Program-made: the position numbers and the translations under genes
Origin: Microbacterium ulmi
GTDB lineage: Bacteria > Actinomycetota > Actinomycetes > Actinomycetales > Microbacteriaceae
DNA: 64,000 nucleotides
Direction: 5' to 3'
Assembly (NCBI RefSeq): GCF_011759705.1
Contig: NZ_JAAOZF010000001.1
Span: 1-64,000, forward strand
The notes under the pieces: generated by a model
Told to the model about the DNA's origin: nothing
What the model saw: only the letters and a program-made list of their open reading frames with translations
Databases searched by the model: none
Part shown: positions 18,739 through 28,794 of the stretch, one piece after another
Position numbering within the stretch: the stretch's first letter is position 1
Layout: the number at the start of each line of letters is the position of its first letter

Positions 18739-18744
18739 TAAACT
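18739..18744 (+). promoter_or_regulatory. Leaderless-type -10 of xseB
   Basis: TAAACT, 7 bases before ATG 18752. Confidence 0.55.
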
Positions 18745-18751
18745 CGAGTGC

Positions 18752-18982
18752 ATGAGCGTGTCGAGCGAGACTCCCGACGTCGCGGCGCTGTCGTTCGAGC
18801 AGGCGCGCGACGAGCTCGTCAAGGTCGTCGCAGAGCTCGAGCAGGGCGCGCCGACGCTCGAGCAGTCGCTCGCGCTCTGGGAACGCGGAGAGGCGCTCGC
18901 CGCCCGCTGCGAGGAGTGGCTCATCGGCGCGAAGCGGCGCCTCGACGCCGCACGATCGTCGGCCGAGGGCACGGAGGCATGA
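18752..18982 (+). CDS. xseB: Exodeoxyribonuclease VII small subunit
   Basis: 76 aa helical hairpin. [20 protein letters not shown] (about 14-33) followed by [23 protein letters not shown] (about 36-58) is the family signature. It packs on the XseA coiled coil. TAAACT (18739-18744) ends 7 bases before the ATG, so it probably has its own leaderless promoter. The stop overlaps the DUF4245 start. Confidence 0.95.
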   Translation: MSVSSETPDVAALSFEQARDELVKVVAELEQGAPTLEQSLALWERGEALAARCEEWLIGAKRRLDAARSSAEGTEA

Positions 18983-19626
18983 TGGCGCAGGGTCCGAGGA
19001 TCGTCGCGGAGCTCGGTCGCCCCGAGACCCCCGACGAGACGGCGGCGCGGAAGGCCGAGTCGTCGTATGTCTACCGGTCGAGCCAGACGGTCCGCAATCT
19101 CGTCGCCGCTCTGATCGCGACGCTCGCGATCGTCCTCGTCATCGTCTTCGCCGTGCCGCGTGGACAGTCCGCGCCGCGCGCGCCGATCGACGTCGCCGCG
19201 ATCGCGTCCGGGCTGGCGGCGTCCGAGGGCCGCACCGTGATCGTGCCGCGCGTGCCGCAGGAGTGGACGGTGAACGTCGCCGAGGTGCGCGGCGAGGACG
19301 TCCGCGCCTGGACGATCGCCTACGTCCCCGCTGAGGACGCCGGGTTCGTCAACATCGCGCAGGGATTCGACGCCGACGAGGCGTGGCCTGCTCGGGTCCT
19401 CAAGGGGGCGGCCGCCGACGGGACGCTGACGGTCGACGGCATCGCCTGGGCTCGCTATGACATCTCCGACCCCGCGAGGGCCGGCAACGTGACGGCAGCG
19501 CTCAGCGCGCAGGCTGGGCGGGACACGATCCTCATCTACGGGGCGACCGACGACGCGAGTCTCGAGAAGGCCGCGGCATCCGTCGCCGACGACGTCCGCG
19601 ACCTGAGGGAAGGGGCCGGCGAGTGA
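18979..19626 (+). CDS. DUF4245 single-pass membrane protein
   Basis: 215 aa, one transmembrane helix (about 40-60, [21 protein letters not shown]) with an extracytoplasmic DUF4245 domain (about 62-210). Function unknown; the family is regularly found beside xseB and fumarase in actinobacteria, as here. Two adjacent ATG codons (18979, 18982) follow GGAGG; the second has the better spacing. It overlaps both xseB and the carbonic anhydrase gene. Confidence 0.85.
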   Translation: MMAQGPRIVAELGRPETPDETAARKAESSYVYRSSQTVRNLVAALIATLAIVLVIVFAVPRGQSAPRAPIDVAAIASGLAASEGRTVIVPRVPQEWTVNVAEVRGEDVRAWTIAYVPAEDAGFVNIAQGFDADEAWPARVLKGAAADGTLTVDGIAWARYDISDPARAGNVTAALSAQAGRDTILIYGATDDASLEKAAASVADDVRDLREGAGE

Positions 19627-20285
19627 GCGCACCGTCGCGCACGCCCGCGTCGGTGTGGGCCGAGATGCGCGCAGGCAACGCGCGCTTCGTCGCGGGTGCT
19701 CCGCAGCATCCCCATCAGGACGTCGACTGGCGCAGCGAGCTCGCCACGGGCCAGAAGCCGCAGGCGGCGCTGTTCGGCTGCGCCGACTCGCGCCTCGCGG
19801 CCGAGATCATCTTCGACGAGGGCCTCGGCGACCTGTTCGTCGTGCGCAATGCGGGCCAGGTCATCTCCGACTCCGTCGTGGGCAGTCTCGAGTACGCCGT
19901 CGCGATGCTCGACGTCGCCCTCATCGTCGTGCTCGGGCATGACGCGTGCGGCGCGGTGGGTGCCGCGATCGAGAGCACGGCGCAGGACGCCCCCGCCCTC
20001 GCACCGCACATCTGGCGCCAGATCGCCCCCATCGTCCCCGCCGTGCGTCGCGTCATGCGCGAGCAGGCGACCTCGGCGCCGGGCACGCCGATCGACGTCG
20101 AGCACGTCGGACGGGAGCACCTGCGCGACACGGTCGCCGACCTGCTGCACTCGTCCGAGCTCATCAGCAACGCCATCGCGGACGGCCGCCTCGCGATCGT
20201 CGCCGCCAACTACCGGCTCTCCGAGGGCACTGTCGTGCCCGACATCATCGTCGGGGTCGTCGACGACGACACAGACCCCGCCTGA
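19623..20285 (+). CDS. Beta-class carbonic anhydrase
   Basis: 220 aa zinc enzyme interconverting CO2 and bicarbonate. Zinc ligands are the Cys of GCADSR (about 52-57, the Asp-Arg pair being catalytic) and His and Cys of GHDACGAV (about 104-111). The start GTG 19623 overlaps the DUF4245 stop. Bicarbonate made here could supply PEP carboxylase, also encoded in this window (inference). Confidence 0.93.
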   Translation: MSAPSRTPASVWAEMRAGNARFVAGAPQHPHQDVDWRSELATGQKPQAALFGCADSRLAAEIIFDEGLGDLFVVRNAGQVISDSVVGSLEYAVAMLDVALIVVLGHDACGAVGAAIESTAQDAPALAPHIWRQIAPIVPAVRRVMREQATSAPGTPIDVEHVGREHLRDTVADLLHSSELISNAIADGRLAIVAANYRLSEGTVVPDIIVGVVDDDTDPA

Positions 20286-20334
20286 CCGAATCGACACCGC
20301 GGGCGCGGCCCGCATCACGAGAAGGAACGACGAC

Positions 20335-21729
20335 GTGACCGACATCGAATACCGCATCGAACACGACACGATGGGCGAAGTCCGCGTGCCCAAGAACGCG
20401 CTGTACGCCGCGCAGACGCAGCGCGCCGTCGAGAACTTCCCGATCTCCGGCAAGGGGCTCGAGTCGACGCAGATCGCGGCCCTCGCGCGCATCAAGAAGG
20501 CGGCCGCGCTCGCCAACAAGGCGCTCGGCACCCTCGACGGCTCGATCGCCGACGCGATCGCCGGCGCCGCGGACGACGTGATCTCGGGAGGGTACGACGC
20601 CGAGTTCCCGGTGGACACGTACCAGACCGGCAGCGGCACGTCCTCGAACATGAACATGAACGAGGTGCTCGCGACGCTCGCGACGCGCCGGCTCGGCGCA
20701 CCGGTCCACCCCAACGACCACGTCAACGCCTCGCAGTCGTCCAACGACGTGTTCCCGACGTCGGTTCACATCGCCGTGACGCAGGCGCTCATCGACGACC
20801 TGATCCCCGCGCTCGACCACCTCGCCGTCGCGCTCGAGGCGAAGGCCGAGGCGTGGAAGGATGCCGTCAAGTCCGGCCGCACGCACCTGATGGACGCGAC
20901 GCCCGTCACGCTCGGCCAGGAGTTCGGCGGCTATGCGCGTCAGATCCGCCTCGGCATCGAGCGCGTGCAGTCCGTGCTCCCCCGCGTCGGCGAGGTTCCG
21001 CTGGGCGGCACGGCCGTCGGGACGGGCATCAACACGCCCCTGGGCTTCCCGCAGAAGGTCATCGAGCTGCTCGCGTCCGAGACCGAGCTGCCCATCACGG
21101 AGGCGAAGGACCACTTCGAGGCGCAGGCGAACCGCGACGGCCTGGTCGAGGCATCCGGAGCCCTGCGCACGATCGCCGTCTCGCTCACGAAGATCAACAA
21201 CGACATCCGCTGGATGGGGTCGGGCCCCAACACGGGGCTGGGCGAGCTGCACATCCCCGACCTGCAGCCCGGATCCTCGATCATGCCGGGCAAGGTCAAT
21301 CCCGTCGTGCCGGAGGCGACGCTCATGGTGTGCGCGCGCGTCATCGGAAATGACGCGACCGTCGCGTGGGCCGGCGCGTCCGGCTCCTTCGAGCTCAACG
21401 TCGCGATCCCCGTCATGGGCACGGCGCTCCTCGAGTCGATCAGGCTCCTGTCGAACTCCATGCGCCTCCTCGCCGACAAGACGATCGACGGGCTCGAGGC
21501 CGACGTCGAGCGCGCGGCGGCCTTCGCGGGCATGTCGCCGTCGATCGTGACGCCCCTCAACAAGGTCATCGGCTACGAGGCGGCGGCGAAGATCGCGAAG
21601 CACTCCGTCGCGAAGGGCATCACCGTGCGTGAGGCCGTCATCGACCTCGGCTACGTCGAGCGCGGCGAGATCACGCTCGAGCAGCTCGACGAGAAGCTCG
21701 ACCTGCTCTCGATGACACACCCGGGCTGA
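20335..21729 (+). CDS. fumC: Class II fumarate hydratase
   Basis: 464 aa TCA-cycle enzyme (fumarate to malate). Signatures: [15 protein letters not shown] (about 100-114), [19 protein letters not shown] (about 130-148), and the fumarate lyase loop [12 protein letters not shown] (about 318-329). GTG start with AAGGAA upstream. Weak hairpin CCGGGC/GCCCGG (21721-21739) overlaps its stop. Length is normal and no cofactor cysteines are present, as expected for the iron-free class II enzyme. Confidence 0.97.
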   Translation: MTDIEYRIEHDTMGEVRVPKNALYAAQTQRAVENFPISGKGLESTQIAALARIKKAAALANKALGTLDGSIADAIAGAADDVISGGYDAEFPVDTYQTGSGTSSNMNMNEVLATLATRRLGAPVHPNDHVNASQSSNDVFPTSVHIAVTQALIDDLIPALDHLAVALEAKAEAWKDAVKSGRTHLMDATPVTLGQEFGGYARQIRLGIERVQSVLPRVGEVPLGGTAVGTGINTPLGFPQKVIELLASETELPITEAKDHFEAQANRDGLVEASGALRTIAVSLTKINNDIRWMGSGPNTGLGELHIPDLQPGSSIMPGKVNPVVPEATLMVCARVIGNDATVAWAGASGSFELNVAIPVMGTALLESIRLLSNSMRLLADKTIDGLEADVERAAAFAGMSPSIVTPLNKVIGYEAAAKIAKHSVAKGITVREAVIDLGYVERGEITLEQLDEKLDLLSMTHPG

Positions 21730-21765
21730 TGAGGCCCGGCATGGTCGGCAGCCGTGCGCGGGGGC

Positions 21766-21771
21766 GATAAT
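21766..21771 (+). promoter_or_regulatory. Leaderless-type -10 of the histidine kinase gene
   Basis: GATAAT, 6 bases before GTG 21778. Confidence 0.5.
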
Positions 21772-21777
21772 CGGGAG

Positions 21778-23292
21778 GTGACTCGCACCCCTCGGCCCAT
21801 CTCGGCCCGCGTACGGATCTTGGGTGCCATCCTGGCCGTCGCGAGCGTCGGGCTTGCGATCGTGGGCAGCGTCACGTTCCTCATGCAGCGCGAGAGCGTG
21901 CTCACGGACGTCGATGCCCGCCTGAAGGCCCAGGTCGCGAGCCTGCAGACCGTCATCGGCGACAGCGGCGCGCAGCCCGGCGACACGTCGGGGACGCCGA
22001 CCGCGACGGAGGATCTCCGCATCGAGGACTACCGCTCGGTGTCCGAGTTCCTGCACGCGGCGGTCGCGCGTCTCGTACCCGGCCGGAACGAGGCGTCCCT
22101 CGCCATCGTCGACGGCACGGCCCGTTACCGACCCGAGACGTTGTCGGGCTTCGACATCTCGGGCGACCAGCAGCTCATCGATCGTGCGATCGCCGAGACG
22201 GAGCGGCAGGGAACGACGGTCCTCGGCACGGCCGTGACGAGCGAGGGGACGTTCCGCTACATCGCGATCCCGGTCTCGATGGAGGGCGATCCGCAGACGG
22301 GGGTCTACCTGCGCGCCGTCGACCTCGAAGCAGAGCTCGCCGCCGTCACGGCCGCCATCACGACGTACTGGATCGCCGCCGTCGCGGTGCTCGCCGCGAC
22401 CGGCGTCGTCGGCTGGTTCGTCATGGGGCGGCTCCTCTCCCCCATCCGCCAGATCCGCGAGACCGCCGACGCCATCACGATCTCCGACCTCTCCACGCGC
22501 CTCACGGCGCAGGGCAACGACGACATCTCCGACCTGACGCGCACGGTCAACTCGATGCTCGACCGTCTGGAGGGCTCCGTCGACGTGCAGCGTCAGCTGC
22601 TCGACGACGTGCGGCACGAGCTCAAGACGCCCATCACGATCGTGCGCGGGCACCTCGAGATGATGGATCCGAACGACGCGGAGGACGTCGAGAACACGCG
22701 TGACATCGGCATCGCGGAGCTCGACCGCATGACGCGGCTCGTCGAGGACATCGACCTCCTCGCAGCGGCGGAAGGCGACCAGTTCGACATGACGGATGTC
22801 GATCTCGCCGCTCTCACGGCCCGTGTCGGCGAGCTCGTGGCGGTCATCCCCGGGCACTCCTGGACGGTCGAGCGACAGGGAGAGGGCACGGTCCCCGCCG
22901 ACCAGGACAGACTCCTGCAGGCGTGGCTCCAGCTGGCGGACAACGCCGCGAAATACACGCCTGAGGGCTCGCCCATCGAGATCGGCAGCGCCTTCGTCGA
23001 CGACACGGCGCGCCTGTGGGTGCGCGACCACGGCGCCGGCATCCCTCCGGCGCTGCGGCACCGGATCTTCCGGCGCTTCGACCGCGCGCACGGGAAACGC
23101 TCGGTCGGCGGATCGGGACTCGGCCTGGCCATCGTCGACGCCATCACGAAGGCCCATGGCGGCCACTGCGCCGTGACCGACACACCGGGCGGCGGCGCGA
23201 CGTTCACGATCCACCTGCCGCTTCCGACGTCCGAGCTTCCCGCGCCCGTCCGCGCCGGCGACGTCGTACTTCAGAGGGAGGCCGCAGGGTGA
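21778..23292 (+). CDS. Two-component sensor histidine kinase
   Basis: 504 aa: transmembrane helix 1 (about 15-36), an extracytoplasmic sensor region (37-188), transmembrane helix 2 (about 192-216), HAMP (about 217-270), then HisKA with phosphoacceptor His 280 in DDVRHELKTPI and a HATPase_c domain with N-box DNAAKYTPEG and G-boxes DHGAGIPP and GSGLGLAIV. GTG start 6 bases after GATAAT (21766-21771), so a leaderless mRNA is likely, although GGGAG is also present. Overlaps the response regulator start (GTGA). The signal is unknown. Confidence 0.93.
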   Translation: MTRTPRPISARVRILGAILAVASVGLAIVGSVTFLMQRESVLTDVDARLKAQVASLQTVIGDSGAQPGDTSGTPTATEDLRIEDYRSVSEFLHAAVARLVPGRNEASLAIVDGTARYRPETLSGFDISGDQQLIDRAIAETERQGTTVLGTAVTSEGTFRYIAIPVSMEGDPQTGVYLRAVDLEAELAAVTAAITTYWIAAVAVLAATGVVGWFVMGRLLSPIRQIRETADAITISDLSTRLTAQGNDDISDLTRTVNSMLDRLEGSVDVQRQLLDDVRHELKTPITIVRGHLEMMDPNDAEDVENTRDIGIAELDRMTRLVEDIDLLAAAEGDQFDMTDVDLAALTARVGELVAVIPGHSWTVERQGEGTVPADQDRLLQAWLQLADNAAKYTPEGSPIEIGSAFVDDTARLWVRDHGAGIPPALRHRIFRRFDRAHGKRSVGGSGLGLAIVDAITKAHGGHCAVTDTPGGGATFTIHLPLPTSELPAPVRAGDVVLQREAAG

Positions 23293-23945
23293 GTCGCATC
23301 CTGATCGTCGAGGACGAGCCCCGCATCGCGGCGTTCGTCAAACGCGGGCTCGAGGCCGCGGGGTACACGACGGCCATCGCAGAGGACGGCGTCGACGGCC
23401 TCGAACGGGCCGTCGCGGGCGACATCGACCTCGTGCTCCTCGATGTCGGGCTGCCGCTCATGGACGGTTTCGAGGTCCTGCGGTCGCTGCGAGGGCAGGG
23501 CTCGACCGTGCCCGTCATCATGCTGACGGCACGGTCGAGCACGCGCGACACCGTCGAGGGGCTGGATGCCGGGGCCAACGACTACGTCGCGAAGCCGTTC
23601 ACGTTCGACGAATTGCTCGCACGCGTGCGGTCGCGCCTCCGCGAGGGCGCCGCCCCGCCCACCGTCACGGTCGTGCACGGCGACGTGGTGCTCGACATCC
23701 TCGCTCGCCGGGCGTCCGTCGGAGGGAACGAGGTCGAGCTGTCGGCGCGGGAGTTCGCCCTCGCCGAGCAGTTCCTGCGCAACCCCGGACAGGTCCTCAG
23801 CCGCGAGCAGCTGCTCAGCCGTGTCTGGAGCCTCGACTTCGACCCCGGATCGAACGTCGTCGACGTGTACGTGCGGTACCTGCGCGGCAAGCTGGGAGCC
23901 GAGCACATCGTGACGGTGCGCGGCGCGGGCTACCGCTGGGAGTAG
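23289..23945 (+). CDS. OmpR/PhoB-family response regulator
   Basis: 218 aa. Receiver domain 1-118 with acidic pocket VEDE (about 7-10), phosphoacceptor Asp 52 in LLDVGLPLMDG, and the KPF motif around 102-104. The C-terminal winged helix (about 125-217) ends RGAGYRWE. Cotranslated with the upstream kinase via a GTGA overlap, so they form one system. It resembles regulators of envelope or metabolite stress but targets cannot be read here. Confidence 0.94.
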   Translation: MSRILIVEDEPRIAAFVKRGLEAAGYTTAIAEDGVDGLERAVAGDIDLVLLDVGLPLMDGFEVLRSLRGQGSTVPVIMLTARSSTRDTVEGLDAGANDYVAKPFTFDELLARVRSRLREGAAPPTVTVVHGDVVLDILARRASVGGNEVELSAREFALAEQFLRNPGQVLSREQLLSRVWSLDFDPGSNVVDVYVRYLRGKLGAEHIVTVRGAGYRWE

Positions 23946-24055
23946 TCCGGGCTCCGCGCGCGCCGCAGTGCCGCCGCGACACACCGCGATGTCCGGCGTC
24001 CGCGCGCCGACGATCGCCGTGCATGCGCCGACGGGGTCTCGCGAGGGCATGAAGA

Positions 24056-24085
24056 AGCCCCCGGCGCTGGGGGACGCCGGGGGCT
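24056..24085. terminator. Terminator after the two-component operon
   Basis: Inverted repeat AGCCCCCGGCG/CGCCGGGGGCT with an 8-base loop, 11 bp and almost all G-C. It lies between the response regulator and a convergent gene and can serve both strands. There is no T tract, as is common in high-GC actinobacteria. Confidence 0.75.
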
Positions 24086-24118
24086 AATGAGGCGCGGAGC
24101 TGGGGATCTCCGGCCGGG

Positions 24119-24685
24119 TCAATCGCGGTGATCTGGGGAATCGTGCGATCGATCTTTCTTCGATCCGGGCGAATGACCATCGCGGTCTCGCTCGGACGTC
24201 TCTGTGAACCGGTCTCTGCGGGCGCCGTCGTCCGACTGCGCCTCCGCCCGGTATTGTGCGAGCTTCTGCTCGAGGCGTGCGATCCACTCCTGCGCCTGTG
24301 CCCGCGTCCAGCCGTGCTCCTTGCACCACTCATAGGCCGCGGCCCATGATCCAGTGCCGGCGGCGCTGCTGACGATGGCGGCCTCCGTCGATGCCGACGG
24401 CGCGGTCGCGACCGTCGTGACGGTGACGTGATCGGGCGACGACACCTCCGGCACGACCTGCTCGACCGGAGCATCCAGGACGACAGGCGTCTCGACGGCG
24501 GTCTGAGCCGGTGCCGCCGTGGGCGAGGCCGTGGCGGCAGGGATCACGATCGCGGCAGCCTTGACGGGGACGCCCTTCGCATCGGCGAGGGCCGCCGAGT
24601 TGCTCATGATGACCGCGGCGACAGCAGCGATCGTCGCAGTGCCGGCGATGAAGCCGCCTGCCGCGAGACGCGTACGTCCTTCCAC
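24119..24685 (-). CDS. Secreted or membrane-anchored protein of unknown function
   Basis: 188 aa. N-terminal signal-like hydrophobic stretch (about 8-34) followed by an Ala/Pro/Thr/Val-rich low-complexity region (35-105), then a compact, probably helical segment SWAAAYEWCKEHGWTRAQAQ (about 112-131) and a highly charged C-terminus. The WCKEHGWTRAQAQEWI part is the only domain-like region and I cannot name it. GTG start. Convergent with the response regulator. Confidence 0.65.
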   Translation of the reverse strand: MEGRTRLAAGGFIAGTATIAAVAAVIMSNSAALADAKGVPVKAAAIVIPAATASPTAAPAQTAVETPVVLDAPVEQVVPEVSSPDHVTVTTVATAPSASTEAAIVSSAAGTGSWAAAYEWCKEHGWTRAQAQEWIARLEQKLAQYRAEAQSDDGARRDRFTETSERDRDGHSPGSKKDRSHDSPDHRD

Positions 24686-24811
24686 GATCTAACCCCCAGG
24701 TCATGGCGCAGTGGATCTGCGATGCATCAATCGTGGCATGCGCTCATGAGAAACAGAGGAGATCAGCATGAGACTCTTCTCATGCTTCATGCGGGCGAAT
24801 AGGACGACAGA

Positions 24812-24838
24812 GGGGCCGGGATGCGACATCCCGACCCC
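24812..24838. terminator. Terminator downstream of the PhoH-family gene
   Basis: Imperfect inverted repeat GGGCCGGGATG/CATCCCGACCC (11 bp with one mismatch, 3-base loop), located about 20 bases beyond the stop of the minus-strand PhoH gene. Confidence 0.6.
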
Positions 24839-24856
24839 CCTGGCACCGGTGTCCCG

Positions 24857-26212
24857 CTATGCGATCTCGCCGGCCTCGAGCAGATCCGTCACGAGCGCCG
24901 CGATGGCCGAGCGCTCCGACCGCATGAGCGTCACGTGTCCGAAAAGGTCGTGGCCCTTGAGCGTCTCGATGACGGAGGCGACGCCGTCGTGGCGGCCGAC
25001 GCGCAGGTTGTCGCGCTGGCCGACATCGTGCGTCAGGACGACACGGGAGTTCTGGCCGATGCGGCTCAGCACCGTGAGCAGGACGTTGCGCTCGAGCGAC
25101 TGCGCCTCGTCGACGATGACGAACGCGTCGTGCAGCGAACGTCCGCGGATGTGGGTCAGCGGCAGCACCTCGAGCAGGCCGCGCGCCACGACCTCTTCGA
25201 CGACGTTCCCGGACACGACCGAGCCCAGCGTGTCGAAGACCGCCTGCCCCCACGGGTTCATCTTCTCCTGCTGGTCGCCCGGCAGGTAGCCGAGTTCCTG
25301 CCCGCCGACCGCGAACAGCGGGCGGAACACGAGGATGCGCTTCTGCTGCTGCCGCTCGAGCACGGCCTCGAGGCCCGCGCAGAGCGCGAGGGCCGACTTG
25401 CCCGTGCCTGCGCGCCCGCCGAGGGAGACGATCCCCACGTCGGGGTCGAGCAGGAGGTCGATCGCGATGCGCTGCTCGGCCGAGCGCCCGTGGAGCCCGA
25501 AGACCTCGCGGTCGCCGCGCACGAGCCGGTAGGCGCCGTCGCCCGTCACCCGCCCGAGGGCCGAGCCGCGCTCGGAGTGGATGATGAGTCCCGTGTTGAC
25601 GGGGAGTCCCGCGGTCTGCTCGCTCGTGCCGACCTCGCTCTCGTACAGGTCGCTGATCTCGTCGCCCGACACGTCGATCGCCGCGATGCCGGTCCATCCG
25701 GAGTCGGCCGCCTGCTCGGCGAGGTACTCCTCCGCGACGATGCCCAGCGAGGCCGCCTTGACGCGCATGGGAAGGTCCTTCGACACGACGGTGACCTCCT
25801 GCCCGTCGCTCGCGAGGTTCATCGCGACGGCCAGGATCCGGCTGTCGTTGTCGCCCAGGCGCATGCCGGAGGGGAGCACCGACGAGTCGGTGTTGTTGAG
25901 CTCCACCCGCAGCGTTCCGCCGCGTCCGACCGGGACGGGGAAGTCGAGGCGTCCGTGCTCGATCCGCAGCTCGTCGAGATGCCGCAGCGCCTGGCGCGCG
26001 AAGTACCCGATCTCGGGATCGTGGCGCTTGCCCTCGAGCTCCGTGATCACGACGACCGGGATGACGACGCTGTGCTCGGCGAAGCGGAAGAACGCCCGCG
26101 GATCGCTCAGCAGGACCGACGTGTCGAGCACGTAGGTGCGGAGGTCTTCCTCCAGTTCCTCGGTGTCGTCGACGAGCTCGAGATCCTGCGTGTGTGGTGC
26201 TCGTGTGGTCAC
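24857..26212 (-). CDS. PIN-PhoH fusion ATPase (PhoH2-like)
   Basis: 451 aa. An N-terminal PIN nuclease domain (about 25-150, acidic positions in [15 protein letters not shown] and LGDNDSRIL) is followed by a PhoH ATPase domain with Walker [12 protein letters not shown] (about 265-275) and Walker [10 protein letters not shown]. In mycobacterial PhoH2 this arrangement gives an RNA helicase and ribonuclease. I chose GTG 26212, which has AGGAG 6 bases upstream; the open frame upstream to 26428 has no protein-like sequence. Not part of a visible operon. Confidence 0.9.
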   Translation of the reverse strand: MTTRAPHTQDLELVDDTEELEEDLRTYVLDTSVLLSDPRAFFRFAEHSVVIPVVVITELEGKRHDPEIGYFARQALRHLDELRIEHGRLDFPVPVGRGGTLRVELNNTDSSVLPSGMRLGDNDSRILAVAMNLASDGQEVTVVSKDLPMRVKAASLGIVAEEYLAEQAADSGWTGIAAIDVSGDEISDLYESEVGTSEQTAGLPVNTGLIIHSERGSALGRVTGDGAYRLVRGDREVFGLHGRSAEQRIAIDLLLDPDVGIVSLGGRAGTGKSALALCAGLEAVLERQQQKRILVFRPLFAVGGQELGYLPGDQQEKMNPWGQAVFDTLGSVVSGNVVEEVVARGLLEVLPLTHIRGRSLHDAFVIVDEAQSLERNVLLTVLSRIGQNSRVVLTHDVGQRDNLRVGRHDGVASVIETLKGHDLFGHVTLMRSERSAIAALVTDLLEAGEIA

Positions 26213-26396
26213 AACCCACTCCTGCCCCGGGTGGAGAACCCGGCAGTCACGAGTCGACCGGTGGGCCACGAGTCGCGATCCAGGAGGCCGACCCGACCGG
26301 GCGCCTTGCCCGATGAGATGAACGTACGTCGGGCCTGCGACACGCACTGCGACGACACGCTGGCAGGAGGTTACGGCCGGGTTAATTCCTCGTTGC

Positions 26397-27524
26397 TCAC
26401 CAGACCCGCGTCGACGAGAACGCCGCAAGCGCGTCGCCGAACAGCCGCAGCGTGTCCGCGCCGGTCCCGACGTGCGGCGAGACGCGGACGAGCCCCGAGC
26501 GCACCGTCACAGTGAGCCCGTGATTCGCGAGCGAGGCGGCCAGCGGAGCGGCATCCTGCGGTGCGGGCGCGAGCGCGACGATGCCCGCGCGCTGGTGAGG
26601 CTCGCGCGGAGTCAGAACGGGGATGTCGTATCGGTCGGCGTAGAACATGACATCGGCCGCGCGCGCCGCGATCTCGCGCTCGATGGCGCCCACGCCCACG
26701 TCCCGGATGTCGGTGAGGGCCGTCGCGAGCCGTGCGACGGCCAGATGGTCGGGCGCGGTCACGGTGAACGCCTGCGCGGACGCGGCGGGCTGCGGCACGA
26801 CGTCGAGGGGCAGATCGCCGTCGACCCCGGCGAAGCCCGAGAGCACCGGAGCGATGCGCTCGAGCGCGCGCTCGCCGAATCGGGCGAAGCCCGTGCCGCG
26901 ACCCGCGCGGAGCCACTTGTAGCCGTTGCCGCACACGACGTCTGCAGCGGCCCAGTCGGCGTCGACCACCCCGAAGCCCTGGACCGCGTCCACGATGAGC
27001 AGCCGGTCGCCGATGACCTCGCGCAGCGCGGACAGGTCGACGCGATAGCCCGTGCGGAAGTCGACGAGGCTCACGGCGACGGCCCGCGTGTCGTCGGTGA
27101 GCGCCTCGCGCACCGCCTCGGGGGTCACGCGGCCGTCCGGCGGCTCGATCCACTGCAGCTGGATCGAGCCGAGCGCGTCGGCGGCGCGCGTCGCCGCTAT
27201 CGTCAGCGCGGGGAACTCGGCCCGGGACAGGATGAGGCCGCCGGCCAGTCCGTAGAGCGCATGCATGAGCCCGTATGTCGTCGAGGGCTGGGCGACGACC
27301 TGTGCGGCATCCGCGTCGAGGAGCTCCGCGACCAGCTCGCGCGCCTCGCGCGCGTGGTCGGCGACGAGCTCGATGCCCGACCTTCGGCCCGCGCCGAGCA
27401 GTTCGGCATCCGCGTGGGCCTCCGTGCGCACCGTCGAGGAGAGCGGGCCGAAGGAAGCCCAGTCGAGATACCCCGGCTCGCCGTCGAAGGATGCCAGGAA
27501 CGAATCCAGATCCGTCACCGTCAC
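26397..27524 (-). CDS. Class V aminotransferase-fold PLP enzyme
   Basis: 375 aa. The PLP lysine is in [16 protein letters not shown] (about 195-210), preceded by [16 protein letters not shown] with the cofactor Asp. The N-terminus begins with [10 protein letters not shown], the pattern of this group. It could be a cysteine-desulfurase-like or kynureninase-like enzyme; the substrate is not predictable. Start GTG 27524, without a clear Shine-Dalgarno site. Next to it downstream on the other side lies the repeat array. Confidence 0.8.
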   Translation of the reverse strand: MTVTDLDSFLASFDGEPGYLDWASFGPLSSTVRTEAHADAELLGAGRRSGIELVADHAREARELVAELLDADAAQVVAQPSTTYGLMHALYGLAGGLILSRAEFPALTIAATRAADALGSIQLQWIEPPDGRVTPEAVREALTDDTRAVAVSLVDFRTGYRVDLSALREVIGDRLLIVDAVQGFGVVDADWAAADVVCGNGYKWLRAGRGTGFARFGERALERIAPVLSGFAGVDGDLPLDVVPQPAASAQAFTVTAPDHLAVARLATALTDIRDVGVGAIEREIAARAADVMFYADRYDIPVLTPREPHQRAGIVALAPAPQDAAPLAASLANHGLTVTVRSGLVRVSPHVGTGADTLRLFGDALAAFSSTRVW

Positions 27525-27592
27525 ATTGTGGCAGACAGCCCCGCCCCGACCGCCCGCGCGAGGGTCCGGATATTCCGGGTCAGCCCCGGTGG

Positions 27593-28013
27593 GACACGAC
27601 CCGAGCGCCGGTCACCCCCGAAGCGACGAGCGCCGGTCACCCCCCGAAGCGACGATCACGGGTCGCGAAGTCCCGGATCGCACGCAGGAAGTCCACTTCG
27701 CGCAGGTCGGGACCCAGAGCCTCCATGAAGGAGAACCTCGCCGTGAGACACGACCCGAGCGCCGGTCACCCCCCGAAGCGACGATCACGGGTCGCGAAGT
27801 CCCGGATCGCACGCAGGAAGTCCACTTCGCGCAGGTCAGGACCCAGAGCCTCCATGAAGGAGAACCTCGCCGTGAGACACGACCCGAGCGCCGGTCACCC
27901 CCGAAGCGACGAGCGCCGGTCACCCCCCGTAGCGGCGATCACGGGTTGCGAAGTCCCGGATCGCACGCAGGAAGTCCACTTCGCGCAGGTCAGGACCCAG
28001 AGCCTCCATGAAG
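27593..28013 (-). repeat. Tandem copies of the 3' end of the Z-prenyl synthase gene
   Basis: Three head-to-tail units begin with GACACGACCCGAGCGCCGG at 27593, 27747 and 27876. Units one and two are 154 and 129 bases. The third unit runs into the intact gene, whose 3' end forms its homologous part. Read on the minus strand each of the first two units repeats the last ~31 codons (FMEALGPDLREVDFLRAI... to the stop), except that they encode RRFGG where the intact gene encodes RRYGG, and SFMEALG where it encodes YFMEALG. Units one and three also hold an internal 25-27-base duplication (GAGCGCCGGTCACCCCC...). Confidence 0.85.
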
Positions 28014-28699
28014 TAGAACTCGCTGTGCGCGCTCTGCCAGACGAGGAAGTCGCTGAGGCGCTGCTCGCCCGACGTGCGGATGACCAGGTCGGGGTCGGGC
28101 TGCCCGCCCGTGTAGAGGTGCTCGCCGATCTGCTCGGGGGTGAGGCTCGCCGCCAGCTCCTCGAGCGACCCGCCCTCTTCGTCGTGCTTCGCGATGATGC
28201 TGCGCACGGCATCCACGATCTCGCTCCGGCCGCCGTAGCCCACCGCAAGGTTGACGTGGAGTCCTGTGTGGCCGCGCGTGCGCTCCGACACTTCGGAGAG
28301 CACACGCGCGAGGTCGGCCGGGAGGAGGTCCGCACGGCCGACATGCAGGACTCGCCAATCGCGCTCCCGCGAGAGGGCGTCGGCCAGCTCGGCGATGATC
28401 TCGATGAGATCAGACAGCTCCTGCGTGTCGCGCTTGCGGAGGTTGTCGTTGGAGAGGAGATACAGCGTGACGACCTGGACGCCGATGTCGTCGCACCACT
28501 CGAGGAAGTCGCGCATCTTCGCGGCGCCGGCCCTGTGGCCGTGGGCGGCGGACGCATAGCCGAGCTGACGCGCCCAGCGGCGATTGCCGTCGATCATCAT
28601 CGCGACATGGCGAGGCACGACGTCGGGGGTGAGGTGACGCCGCAGCCGGTTGATGTAGAGCCGGTACAGGGGGCCGCGCCCGCGGCTCGAGGACGTCAC
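27920..28699 (-). CDS. Short-chain cis-prenyl diphosphate synthase (Z-FPP synthase type)
   Basis: 259 aa cis-prenyltransferase. The N-terminal GPLYRLYINRLRRHL resembles M. tuberculosis Rv1086, which makes (2Z,6E)-farnesyl diphosphate, rather than the longer-chain UppS. The substrate motif MMIDGNRRWARQLG (about 34-47; UppS usually has MDGNGRWA), VNLAVGYGGRSEIVDA and IRTSGEQRLSDFLVWQSA are present. It would feed decaprenyl phosphate synthesis for the cell wall. Start GTG 28699 follows TACCTT (28706-28711) by 6 bases. The 3' end is repeated downstream; the gene itself looks intact. Confidence 0.88.
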   Translation of the reverse strand: MTSSSRGRGPLYRLYINRLRRHLTPDVVPRHVAMMIDGNRRWARQLGYASAAHGHRAGAAKMRDFLEWCDDIGVQVVTLYLLSNDNLRKRDTQELSDLIEIIAELADALSRERDWRVLHVGRADLLPADLARVLSEVSERTRGHTGLHVNLAVGYGGRSEIVDAVRSIIAKHDEEGGSLEELAASLTPEQIGEHLYTGGQPDPDLVIRTSGEQRLSDFLVWQSAHSEFYFMEALGPDLREVDFLRAIRDFATRDRRYGG

Positions 28700-28705
28700 A
28701 CGCCT

Positions 28706-28711
28706 AAGGTA
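28706..28711 (-). promoter_or_regulatory. Leaderless-type -10 of the Z-prenyl synthase gene
   Basis: TACCTT, 6 bases before GTG 28699. Confidence 0.5.
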
Positions 28712-28782
28712 CTCCTCGGTCCTGGGGCCTCCCGCAGCGGTGCGATGCCGTGCGCGTTCCTTCCGTGGCATACCGTGCGGCG

Positions 28783-28788
28783 TAGGCT
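28783..28788 (+). promoter_or_regulatory. Leaderless-type -10 of the hemolysin III gene
   Basis: TAGGCT, 6 bases before GTG 28795. Confidence 0.55.
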
Positions 28789-28794
28789 CGACCC

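Noticed and set aside
20245..23214. A 989-codon open frame on the minus strand
   Set aside because: It lies antisense to fumC and the histidine kinase gene, both strong families. The predicted product is a low-complexity Arg/Asp/Gly-rich sequence, typical of antisense frames in high-GC DNA.
24780..24860. Short direct repeats of CATGAGA/CTTCTCATGC before the PhoH terminator
   Set aside because: Too short and irregular to separate from chance.
26213..26396. Additional N-terminal domain of the PIN-PhoH protein
   Set aside because: The open frame continues upstream but the residues look like antisense translation, and GTG 26212 has AGGAG at good spacing.
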